A model generated the notes under the pieces. That model did no database searches. It saw nothing but the letters and a program-made list of their open reading frames with translations, and was not told where the DNA came from. DNA of 64,000 nucleotides from Anaerolinea sp. (GTDB lineage: Bacteria > Chloroflexota > Anaerolineae > Anaerolineales > Anaerolineaceae), in assembly GCA_029975055.1 (NCBI GenBank), contig JARKPU010000013.1:682001-746000 (forward strand), written 5' to 3'. Position 1 is the first letter of the stretch; every line of letters begins with the position of its first letter. Below are positions 1 through 8,702 of the stretch, piece by piece. Both the position numbers and the translations under genes were made by a program.

Positions 1-3
1 AGG

Positions 4-2919
4 ATGACCGACTTGAACCCGTCAACCCAACCGATCCAGAAGCCCCAGCAGGCCGAAGCCTTCTCGCCCGGCCTGGTCTGGCTGCTGGTCACCAGCGTCG
101 TCGCGGGGTTGGGCCTGCTGGCCGCCGCCGGTTACCTGGTTCTTGCGCTGCGGCAGGGAGCCTGGCCGTTGTATCTCATCGCGGGGCTTTTTGCGCTGGC
201 GGGGTTCTCGAGCATCCCGGCGCTTCTGAATATCCGCTCCGGCCGGTTCGAGCTGCGCGCCATCGCCTGGGTGAGTCTTTTCCTCGCGCTGGCTGGCCTT
301 GGCCAGGCGGTTTTCATCAAAGGCGCCGGCCTGACGACGGCCATTATCTTCCTGATCTACAGCCTGATCGTAAGCTCTGCGCTCAGCGCCGGGCGCAGCA
401 GCACAGCGAGCATCCTGCTGGGCCTGTTCGCCTCGGCATCGATGTCGCTCCTGGCGGTGTTCTCGCCATATGCCACCCTCGAAGTGCAGTCCATCAACCT
501 GATCCTCCCTTCGATGCTGGCAATCGTGCTGATGGCCTATATCACCATGCTGGCCATTCAGTTCATCTCTTCCTCGCTGCAAATCCGCCTGACAACAGCG
601 TTTATCGCCATCGTGATCATCTCGCTGGCCATCGCCACCCTGGTGGAAAGCCAGGTGACCATCGGCGAGATGCGCGCAAACGCCTCGAACAATGTGGCGC
701 TGACGGCCTCTCAAGTGGCGACCAACCTCGACCGCTTCATCGACACCAATCTCAAGTCTGTCCAGCAAGAGGCGCAGGTCGATCCGTTGATCAATTTCCT
801 GAAAGCCCACCGCACGGGGCGGGTGGATGATGCCGCTCTGCGCGACGTGAAGATGGTGTTCCGTCTCCTGCAATACCGCGAAACCGCCGAACGCCAGTAC
901 CTTTCTTCCTACGCCTTGCTGGATCAAAAAGGCACGAATATCTTCGACACCACCGAGACGAACATCGGACTTGAAGAAGGCGGGCAGCAGTATTTCCTGG
1001 TTCCCTTCAAGACCGGCCAGCCTTACGTCTCAGAAGTGCTCTTCACCACCGCCGGGTATAGCTATGTGTATTTCAGCGCGCCGGTGCTGGGCGAGAACCG
1101 CAAGCCAATCGGCGTGCTGCGCGTGCGCTACAACGCCCTGGTGTACCAGCGCCTGCTCGAGACCTACTCCGGCCTGCTCGGGATCGACTCGCATGCCATG
1201 CTCTTCGATGAGAATATGCTGCGTCTGGCCGATACCTATACCCCCGATATGGTCTATTCGACCGTCCTCGAGCTGCCCCCCGAAAAGAGCATCCAGCTCA
1301 CATCCGAACAGCGCCTGCCCACCCGCCCGGATGCCCAAAAATCGGCCAACCTCCCCGAGCTGGCCCGCGCCTTGCAGAACGCCGGCCGGGCAGCCACCTT
1401 CTCCGCCAACCTGGACCCTGCCGACATGCCCGGCGCCAACCCGTTGAATGAGATTGGCGGCATTGCCGGTATGAAGACCAGGCCCTGGAAGGTTGTCTAT
1501 TTGCAGGCAAATTTCGACGATACCCCCATCCGCGAAGGCCAGGTGCGCATCGCCACCTTGATCGCCACCTTGATCGCCGTCCTCGTCGGCTTCATTTCGG
1601 TGGGGCTTTCCAACCTGCTCAGCGCGCCCATCAAGAGCCTGACCACCACAGCCGAACGCATCTCGCAGGGAGATTTCAACGCCCGCTCGAACGTGCTGGG
1701 CAACGATGAGTTCGGCACGCTCGGCCGGGCCTTCAACCAGATGACCGACCAGCTGCGCACGTTCATCAACGAGCTGGAAGAGCGCGTCTTGCAGCGCACG
1801 CAGGAAATTGCCCGCCGGAACGAAGCCCTGACCCTCCGCTCTCGCCAGCTTCAAACCGTCGCCGAGGTGGCCCGCAGCATCGTCACCTCGCAAGACTTGC
1901 AGCCCCTGCTCGATTCCGTCACCCGCTTGATCAGCGAGCGCTTCAATTTCTATCATGTCGGCATTTTCTTGCTGGACGAGAATCGCGAATTTGCCGTCTT
2001 GCGCGCGGCCAATTCGGAAGGCGGCCAGCGCATGCTGGCCCGCAACCACATGCTGCGCGTCGGCAAGGTGGGCATTGTGGGCAACGTTACCGCCTTCGGC
2101 CAGCCGAGAATCGCCACCGACGTGGGCGAGGACTCGGTTTTCTTCAACAACCCCGACCTGCCCGCCACGCGCTCCGAAATGGCCCTGCCGTTGAAAGTGG
2201 GCGATGAGATCATCGGCGCGCTGGATGTGCAGAGCACTCAGCCCAACGCCTTCTCGGCGGATGACATCGAGCTGTTCAGCACCCTCGCAGACCAGGTGGC
2301 GATCGCCATCTACAACAACCGCCTGTATTCCGAGACGGCCCGCGCCCTGCAAGAAGCTCAGAACGTTCACCGCCAGTACCTGCGCCAGGAATGGGATGCC
2401 GAGCTGGCTGCCAGCCAGGTCCGGACGTTCCAATACACGCCGCACGGCTCCTTTGCACGCGACCTCGAACTGCCCGAAGTGGACAAGGTGTACACGACCG
2501 GCGAGCCGTACCTCATCAACGAAGAGCAGCCCGACCACACCATCCGCGCGGTGATGGCCGTTCCCATCCAGCTGCGCGGCGAGACGATCGGCGTGATCCG
2601 CCTGCAGGATACCGGCGTAGACCGCACCTGGACAGACGAGGAATTCCAGGCAGTGCGGGACGTGGCCCAGCAGGTCGGTGTGGCGCTCGAAGCCGCGCGC
2701 CTGCTCGAGAAGACCGTCCGCCGCGCCGAGCGCGAAAAGAAAGTGCTGGAGATCACCGGGCGCATCCGCTCGACCAACGACCCGCAGCAGATGCTGGAGA
2801 TTGCCGCCAGCGAGCTGCAGAAAGCCCTGGGAGCCTCGCGCGCTCAAATCTTCGTCCGCAAGGTGACCAGCCCTCTGAAAGAGCCTCACAATGGCGGTGA
2901 AGGCCGCCTGGAAGATTGA
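4..2919 (+). CDS. Membrane dCache-HAMP-GAF sensor lacking a kinase domain
   Basis: A 971-residue receptor-like protein. Seven hydrophobic segments fill about residues 25-215. A presumed extracytoplasmic sensing region of dCache type spans about 225-510, and an eighth membrane segment lies at about 515-540. A HAMP linker (about 541-595), a coiled linker, one full GAF domain (about 613-780) and a second, shorter GAF (about 785-900) follow. The last 55 residues look like the start of a third GAF that stops early. I see no H-box, HATPase, GGDEF or methyl-accepting region, so any output must come from a partner, probably the hybrid kinase two genes downstream. The ATG lies 3 bases from the window edge, so its RBS cannot be judged. 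The domain picture is solid; the ligand is unknown. Confidence 0.85.
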   Translation: MTDLNPSTQPIQKPQQAEAFSPGLVWLLVTSVVAGLGLLAAAGYLVLALRQGAWPLYLIAGLFALAGFSSIPALLNIRSGRFELRAIAWVSLFLALAGLGQAVFIKGAGLTTAIIFLIYSLIVSSALSAGRSSTASILLGLFASASMSLLAVFSPYATLEVQSINLILPSMLAIVLMAYITMLAIQFISSSLQIRLTTAFIAIVIISLAIATLVESQVTIGEMRANASNNVALTASQVATNLDRFIDTNLKSVQQEAQVDPLINFLKAHRTGRVDDAALRDVKMVFRLLQYRETAERQYLSSYALLDQKGTNIFDTTETNIGLEEGGQQYFLVPFKTGQPYVSEVLFTTAGYSYVYFSAPVLGENRKPIGVLRVRYNALVYQRLLETYSGLLGIDSHAMLFDENMLRLADTYTPDMVYSTVLELPPEKSIQLTSEQRLPTRPDAQKSANLPELARALQNAGRAATFSANLDPADMPGANPLNEIGGIAGMKTRPWKVVYLQANFDDTPIREGQVRIATLIATLIAVLVGFISVGLSNLLSAPIKSLTTTAERISQGDFNARSNVLGNDEFGTLGRAFNQMTDQLRTFINELEERVLQRTQEIARRNEALTLRSRQLQTVAEVARSIVTSQDLQPLLDSVTRLISERFNFYHVGIFLLDENREFAVLRAANSEGGQRMLARNHMLRVGKVGIVGNVTAFGQPRIATDVGEDSVFFNNPDLPATRSEMALPLKVGDEIIGALDVQSTQPNAFSADDIELFSTLADQVAIAIYNNRLYSETARALQEAQNVHRQYLRQEWDAELAASQVRTFQYTPHGSFARDLELPEVDKVYTTGEPYLINEEQPDHTIRAVMAVPIQLRGETIGVIRLQDTGVDRTWTDEEFQAVRDVAQQVGVALEAARLLEKTVRRAEREKKVLEITGRIRSTNDPQQMLEIAASELQKALGASRAQIFVRKVTSPLKEPHNGGEGRLED

Positions 2920-2943
2920 CACGCCGGCGGAGGAGCTTACCGT

Positions 2944-3726
2944 ATGAGTTACATCATCGCGATTGCCAATGAAAAGGGCGGCGTAGCCAAGACGACCACA
3001 GCCATCTCGCTGGGAGCTGCGATGGTTGAGTCTGGCCTGAACGTCTTACTCCTCGACCTGGATGCGCAGGCCAACCTGAGCATGGCGCTGGCTGTGGACG
3101 CAGCGCAAAACGGAAAATCCACCGCGGGCGTGCTGCTCGAAAATCTTCCGCCTCGCCAGGCAATTTGCCAGACGGGCATCCCCGGGCTGGATTTGATCCC
3201 TTCCACTGCCAACATGACCCTGGCGGAACGCTACCTGCCGATCCGCTCGAACCATGAATTGACCCTGCGCTCGGCCTTGCGCGAACAAGACTGGGCGTAT
3301 GACTGCCTGATCCTCGACTGCCCCCCCTTCCTCGGCGCAGTGACCAACAACGCGCTCATGGCTGCCGACCTGTTGATCATGCCGACTCAAGCCGAGTTCT
3401 TCTCGATCAGCGCCTTGCGCAGCATGATGGCCCTCATCCGCAAGATCCGCACCCAGGGCAACCCGCAGCTCACCTACCGCCTGCTGCTCACGCTATACGA
3501 CCGCCGCAACCGCATTCACCGCACACTCAGCGAGCAGCTGCGCGCCACCTTTGGCAACGGCGTCCTCGAAACCGTCATCGAGGTAGATACCCGCCTGAGG
3601 GAATCTTCCATCGCCGGGATGCCCATCATCTATCACTCGCCGAAGACGCGCGCCGCTCTCCAATACCGCGCCTTGACGCAGGAGATCTTAGCGTATGTTA
3701 AAGAAACAGCTCAACAGCCGGCTTAA
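2944..3726 (+). CDS. ParA/MinD-type ATPase in a signalling operon
   Basis: A 260-residue ParA-family P-loop ATPase. It has a deviant Walker A near residues 10-18 (KGGVAKTTT, with Ala where Gly is more common), a Walker A' (LDLDAQANLS) and a Walker B (LILDCPP). The family forms ATP-dependent dimers that bind DNA or membrane and position chromosomes, plasmids or protein clusters. No ParB gene or parS-like repeats are visible nearby. It sits between two sensory proteins, 24 bases after the first, and overlaps the hybrid kinase start by 32 bases. A role in localising or gating the signalling proteins is therefore my inference, by analogy with ParA-like factors that place chemoreceptor arrays. An upstream GGAGG-like RBS supports the ATG at 2944. 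Confidence 0.88.
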   Translation: MSYIIAIANEKGGVAKTTTAISLGAAMVESGLNVLLLDLDAQANLSMALAVDAAQNGKSTAGVLLENLPPRQAICQTGIPGLDLIPSTANMTLAERYLPIRSNHELTLRSALREQDWAYDCLILDCPPFLGAVTNNALMAADLLIMPTQAEFFSISALRSMMALIRKIRTQGNPQLTYRLLLTLYDRRNRIHRTLSEQLRATFGNGVLETVIEVDTRLRESSIAGMPIIYHSPKTRAALQYRALTQEILAYVKETAQQPA

Positions 3727-6700
3727 CGACCTGTTCACCAGCTTCGAGGCGCAGGCAGAGAGCGCTCCGGCAGTGCTCCAGGCCCAGGCGCCCGTTCTGA
3801 GCGGTTGGGCCTGGGCTGTGGACCGCGACGGGCGTTACACCGAATGCGGGGCAGAGGTGCGCGATCTGCTCGGCTGTGACGCTGAATCGTTCCTCGGCGA
3901 GCCGTTGGATGCCTTCCACCTCGATCCGCGTTCTCAGGCCGAGGTACAGTCGCTCCTGCTCGGCTCCAGCTTCCCCGCCGAAGCCGATGTGCTCCTGCTC
4001 AACGGGCAGGGCGGGAAGGTTGCCGCGCGCATTTGCGTGCTCTCAGGCCCTGGCCCAACCATGGATGGCTGGCGCGGGCTTTTTCAACTCCTCCCGCAGG
4101 CTGCAATCGAGCCGCCTGCGCTAAAAACACAACCCAGGCGCCTAAAAAAGGAGCACGCGCCTTCAAAACCCAAGCCGCCTGCGGCGCGCCCACCTGCCGA
4201 TGGCCTGCCTTCTTTGGAGGAAAAAGCCGACCTGCCCAGGCTGACCGGAGTCGCTGTATCCGGCGATGCCATTCACCCCGCCAGCGTGCCCTGGACAGAG
4301 ATTGGCCGTGCCAGCCTGAAAGAGAAGAAGGTGAAAGTACTCCCAACGCAGCCCGATCACCCGGCCACCATCGCGGTGCCGTTCCAGGCTCCTGAGATGG
4401 GCGACTTGCTCCTTGAGGTGGTGGATGAGCGCGACATGCGCTCGTGGAGCGAGGAAGAGCGCCAGATGGTCATTGAGGTGGCCGGGCAGCTTTCGCTGGC
4501 TCTCGAAAACGCGCGCCTGTTCCAGGCCGCCCAGCAGGAACTGGCCGAACGCGAGCGGGCAGAAGCCGTCATTCTCCACCGCAACCGCGACCTTGCCATG
4601 CTGAACAAGATCGGCCAGCGCCTCACCAGCCTGACCTCGCGCAACGAGATTTTCGAGACGCTTTCCGAGATGGTCGGGCAGGTGCTGGATAATCGCAACC
4701 TGATGATCTGCATGTTCGACCGTGCGCGCCAGAATGTCACCTTCCCGGTCTGCCGGGTCGATGGCCTTCCGAAGAACGAACCCGACCGCCCGGCCGCAAA
4801 CGGCCTCCCGGAGTTCATCGCCGCGCGGCGATCACCGCTGCTCATCACCCGCGATGCAGCGCAGCGCTTGAAAGACCTCGGCGTGGACCTGCCGGAACGC
4901 GTGCCTGCTTCGCTGCTTGGGATTCCCATCCAGGGCGGCGCGCACCAGGTGGGAGCGTTGATTGCCGCCGATTATGAACATGAAGACGCTCCCCAGTTCG
5001 ATGAAGTTCACCTCGAACTCCTTTCCACCGCCGCGGCGCAGGCAGCCACCGCCCTCGAAAACGCGAGCCTGTTCCAGCAAATGCAGGATGCGCTCAAGGC
5101 GATCGAAAACCGCGAACGTTACCAGGCCGGGGTGGCCCGCGTGGCCGCCAGCCTATCGGAATTCGGCACGCAGTCGCTCAATGAAGTGCTGCGCTTCCTT
5201 GGCCAGGCCTCGCAAGCCAACCGGATCTATTACCTGACCTTCCAGGAAGACGCGCAGGCCTGGAGGCTCGATGAAGACTGGACTTCGCCGCTGGTGGCTT
5301 ACCTGTTCGACCGCAGCCGCATCCACGCCATCCCCCTGGAAGTGTTTGCGCCGCTGCTGATGAACCTGCGCGCCGATGGCTGGGCGCTGCCACTCTCCAG
5401 CGGCCAGTACCCCCAGGCTGAGGGTTACTTTAAAGCGCAGAATATCCAATCGGCATTGATCCTCTCGGTGACCGGCAAGGGCACCGCGCCCAACCTGCTT
5501 GTCTTCGAGCAGATCGACCATCCCCGGCAGTGGCAGCAGGATGAGATCAACATCTTGCGGGTCGCAGCGGATGCCATTTCGAACACATACGTCCGCGAAG
5601 ACCTGTTAATGCAGCTTCGCGCCAACCTGGACGAAACCGAGAGCCTTTACAATGCCAGCAACCGCCTGGTGATGGCTAACGACTTCCAGGAGATGCTTGC
5701 GGCAGTCGTCAACGGTGTGAAACCCGCCGGGCTCAACCGCGCAGTGATGCTCCTGTTCGAGACGGATACCTACAACCGCATTTCGCGCATATCCGTCCAG
5801 GCAAACTGGTACAGCGGGCACGGGGCGCCGCCGCAAGAAGTGGGCCTTGAGCTGCCGCGCGCCATCTATGAAAGGCCGTTGATGAACATCAACCAGGCCT
5901 TCTTCGAGAACATCCATGAAGCGCTGATGGATGAAGCATTGCGCCAGGCGCTCCTCGAGCAAAACGTTGCCTCGCTGGGCGTGCTGCCCATGTGGGCCGG
6001 CAAACGGCAGATCGGCGTGCTGCTGCTGGAATGCGAAACCCGCCATGCCTTCACCCCGCGCGAGAAGCGCTTGCTGCCCCCTCTGGTGGACCAGTTGACG
6101 ATTTCGGTGGAAAACCGGCGCCTCTTCGAGCAAACACAGGCCGCCCTATCGGAGACGGCTCTGCTCTATAACATCTCCAGCAGCATTGCCCAGGCTCAAG
6201 GCCCCGATGATATGGTCGCGCTGGTGGTCAACCATGTGCTTCCGCGCGGCGCCGACCGGGCTTCGCTGATGCTCGCCACGCTCGACGAGAACGGCGAGAT
6301 GACCGACGTGGAAATCGCCGGGTTCATCGATACCACCGGCGAGAGCAACCTCAAGGGCATGCGCATGAAGATCGGCGAGTTCCCGCTCCTGCGCATCCTG
6401 CCCGAAGATGGCCTGACCATCTCCGACCTGAGCGACACCACGGTGGATTCCAACTCACGCGCCACCCTCGACCACTGCCAGGTGCGCGCGGCCTGCCTGG
6501 TTCCCTTGCGGACGGGCGGGCGCAGCATCGGCGCGCTGGTTGCCACCTCGCGCAAGCCCACCGACTTCGACCCGGCCGATGTGCGCCTCTTCCGCACGGT
6601 GGCGAACGGCATCGCCGTGGCGGTGGAAAAGCAGCTCCTGCTGCGCCAGGCTCAGCGCCGCGCCCTCGAGCTTCAAACCGCCGCCGAAATTGCCCGCGAC

Positions 6701-8686
6701 ACTACCAGCACCCTCACCCAGGATGTGCTCCTCTCGCGCATGGTCTCGCTCCTTATCGAGCGCTTCAACTTCTACCATGCGTCGATCTTCCTGGTTGATG
6801 AACGCGGGCAGTATGCCACGATCAGCGAATCCTCCGGGCAGGCGGGCGAAGAGCTCAAACGCCGCAATTACCGCCTTGCCGTCGGCTCGCGCTCGGTCAT
6901 CGGCACGGTCACGGCCTCGGGCCAGCCGGTCATCCTCAATGATGTTTCAACGTCCGATCTTTACTACCCCATCCCGCTCCTGCCCGAAACGCGCTCTGAG
7001 ATCGGCCTGCCGCTCAAACTCGGCGATAAAGTCATCGGCGCGTTGGATATTCAATCGAATGTCACCGGCGCGTTCAGCAAAGACGACATCTTCGTTTTCG
7101 GCATCCTGGCCGACCAGATCGCCATCGCCATCGAGAACGCCCGGGCCTTTGAGCTTTCGCAGAAGGCCATCGAAGACATGCGCGAGGTGGACCGCGTGAA
7201 GAGCCAGTTCCTCGCCAACATGAGCCACGAGCTGCGCACCCCGCTCAACTCGATCATCGGCTTCTCGCGCGTCATCCTCAAAGGCATAGACGGCCCGGTC
7301 AACGATCTGCAAACCCAGGACTTGACGGCGATCTACAACTCAGGCCAGCATCTGCTCAGCCTGATCAACGACATCCTCGACCTGTCGAAGATCGAAGCCG
7401 GCAAGATGGAGCTTTCGTTCACCGACCTGAACCTGGCCGATCTGATCAATTCGGCCATGTCCACCGCAGTGGGGCTTGTGAAAGATAAACCCATCAAGCT
7501 CAACACCATCCTGCCGGATAACCTGCCCCTGGTGCGCGCCGATTCGATCCGCATCCGCCAGGTGCTCATCAATTTCCTCTCCAATGCCGCCAAGTTCACC
7601 GAAGAAGGCACCATCACCGTGGAAGCCAGGCCGGTCGTCACCAGCGACGGGGTCTCTGAGATCATGGTCACGGTGACGGACTCCGGCCCGGGCATCGCCG
7701 AGGCCGACCAGGCCAAGCTCTTCCTGCCCTTCTCGCAGGTGGATGACTCTCCCACTCGCAAGACGGGCGGCACCGGCCTGGGGCTGTCGATCTGCCGCTC
7801 GCTCATCGAGATGCACGGCGGGCGCATCGGGCTGCTTTCTTCCGAGATCGGCAAGGGCAGCACGTTCTTCTTCACCCTGCGCCTGCCGGAGAATGAAGTC
7901 AAGCCGATGGAGATCGTCCCCGGCGCAGGCAATATCATCCTGGCAGTGGACGACGACCCGCAGGTGATCAGCCTCTACGAACGTTATCTGCGCCCGCAGG
8001 GCTACCAGGTGGTGGCGCACACCAACCCGCGCACCGCCGTGGAGCGCGCACGGCAGATTAAACCGTTTGCCATCACACTCGATATTATGATGCCTGAGAT
8101 GGACGGCTGGCAGGTGATGAAAGCCCTCAAGCTCGATCCGGTCACGCGCGATATCCCCATCGTGGTGTGCAGCATCCTCGAAGAAGAGGAAAAGGGCTTT
8201 TCTCTCGGCGCCGCCGATTACCTGGTCAAACCCTTTCTCTCGGAAGACCTGTTGAATGCGCTCAACCGGCTGAACTTCGCCGGCGACCTGCACGAGATTC
8301 TCGTCATCGACGACGACCCCGAAGACTTGCGCCTGGTGCAAAAGATGGTGGAAGAAAACAAGCGCTTCCAGGCCGTTCTCGCCGAGGGCGGGAAGGCAGG
8401 CTGGAACGCCCTCCAGCAAAAAATCCCCGATGCGATCATCATGGACCTGTTCATGCCGGATATGAACGGCTTCGAACTGCTGGCCAACATTCGCGCCAAC
8501 GAACTGTTCAGCCGCATCCCGGTGATCATCCTCACCGGCGCCGACCTGACCCCGGAGCAGCACCAACAGCTCGCTGAAGCCGGTCAGAACCTGCTCTCGA
8601 AGGGATTCTTGCGCGAGAAAGAACTGTTCAACTCCTTAGATGCCGCCCTGCGCCAATTCTCTAAATCACCTAGAAAGGTAGCCTGA
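3695..8686 (+). CDS. Giant PAS/multi-GAF hybrid histidine kinase with two receiver domains
   Basis: A soluble 1663-residue hybrid kinase with no membrane segment. A PAS-like region (about 30-125) is followed by a Pro/Lys-rich linker (about 135-170) and a long series of GAF or GAF-like modules (about 190-1150). A HisKA dimerisation domain carries the phosphoacceptor His1178 in SHELRTP. The HATPase domain has the G1/G2 motifs (DSGPGIA, GTGLGLS). Two receiver domains follow, with predicted phospho-Asp1463 and Asp1584. Receiver 1 has the usual KP motif; receiver 2 ends with an unusual LLSKGFL Lys motif. The start lies inside the parA end, which implies translational coupling. The downstream threonine-synthase fusion begins 16 bases later. 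GAF ligands and phosphotransfer targets cannot be told from sequence. Confidence 0.92.
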   Translation: MLKKQLNSRLNDLFTSFEAQAESAPAVLQAQAPVLSGWAWAVDRDGRYTECGAEVRDLLGCDAESFLGEPLDAFHLDPRSQAEVQSLLLGSSFPAEADVLLLNGQGGKVAARICVLSGPGPTMDGWRGLFQLLPQAAIEPPALKTQPRRLKKEHAPSKPKPPAARPPADGLPSLEEKADLPRLTGVAVSGDAIHPASVPWTEIGRASLKEKKVKVLPTQPDHPATIAVPFQAPEMGDLLLEVVDERDMRSWSEEERQMVIEVAGQLSLALENARLFQAAQQELAERERAEAVILHRNRDLAMLNKIGQRLTSLTSRNEIFETLSEMVGQVLDNRNLMICMFDRARQNVTFPVCRVDGLPKNEPDRPAANGLPEFIAARRSPLLITRDAAQRLKDLGVDLPERVPASLLGIPIQGGAHQVGALIAADYEHEDAPQFDEVHLELLSTAAAQAATALENASLFQQMQDALKAIENRERYQAGVARVAASLSEFGTQSLNEVLRFLGQASQANRIYYLTFQEDAQAWRLDEDWTSPLVAYLFDRSRIHAIPLEVFAPLLMNLRADGWALPLSSGQYPQAEGYFKAQNIQSALILSVTGKGTAPNLLVFEQIDHPRQWQQDEINILRVAADAISNTYVREDLLMQLRANLDETESLYNASNRLVMANDFQEMLAAVVNGVKPAGLNRAVMLLFETDTYNRISRISVQANWYSGHGAPPQEVGLELPRAIYERPLMNINQAFFENIHEALMDEALRQALLEQNVASLGVLPMWAGKRQIGVLLLECETRHAFTPREKRLLPPLVDQLTISVENRRLFEQTQAALSETALLYNISSSIAQAQGPDDMVALVVNHVLPRGADRASLMLATLDENGEMTDVEIAGFIDTTGESNLKGMRMKIGEFPLLRILPEDGLTISDLSDTTVDSNSRATLDHCQVRAACLVPLRTGGRSIGALVATSRKPTDFDPADVRLFRTVANGIAVAVEKQLLLRQAQRRALELQTAAEIARDTTSTLTQDVLLSRMVSLLIERFNFYHASIFLVDERGQYATISESSGQAGEELKRRNYRLAVGSRSVIGTVTASGQPVILNDVSTSDLYYPIPLLPETRSEIGLPLKLGDKVIGALDIQSNVTGAFSKDDIFVFGILADQIAIAIENARAFELSQKAIEDMREVDRVKSQFLANMSHELRTPLNSIIGFSRVILKGIDGPVNDLQTQDLTAIYNSGQHLLSLINDILDLSKIEAGKMELSFTDLNLADLINSAMSTAVGLVKDKPIKLNTILPDNLPLVRADSIRIRQVLINFLSNAAKFTEEGTITVEARPVVTSDGVSEIMVTVTDSGPGIAEADQAKLFLPFSQVDDSPTRKTGGTGLGLSICRSLIEMHGGRIGLLSSEIGKGSTFFFTLRLPENEVKPMEIVPGAGNIILAVDDDPQVISLYERYLRPQGYQVVAHTNPRTAVERARQIKPFAITLDIMMPEMDGWQVMKALKLDPVTRDIPIVVCSILEEEEKGFSLGAADYLVKPFLSEDLLNALNRLNFAGDLHEILVIDDDPEDLRLVQKMVEENKRFQAVLAEGGKAGWNALQQKIPDAIIMDLFMPDMNGFELLANIRANELFSRIPVIILTGADLTPEQHQQLAEAGQNLLSKGFLREKELFNSLDAALRQFSKSPRKVA

Positions 8687-8702
8687 ACGGCTGTTATCGC
8701 TT

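Noticed and set aside
1030..2922. A 630-codon minus-strand open frame opposite the sensor gene
   Set aside because: It is a high-GC shadow: Gly/Ala/His/Gln-rich translation without domain sense, fully opposite a gene with clear HAMP and GAF motifs.
2944..3726. Plasmid or chromosome partition locus based on the ParA homologue
   Set aside because: No ParB, no parS-like repeats and no replication gene nearby; the setting is signalling.
7340..8566. A 408-codon minus-strand open frame opposite the hybrid kinase
   Set aside because: The opposite strand encodes HATPase and receiver domains with intact motifs; the antisense translation is low-complexity.
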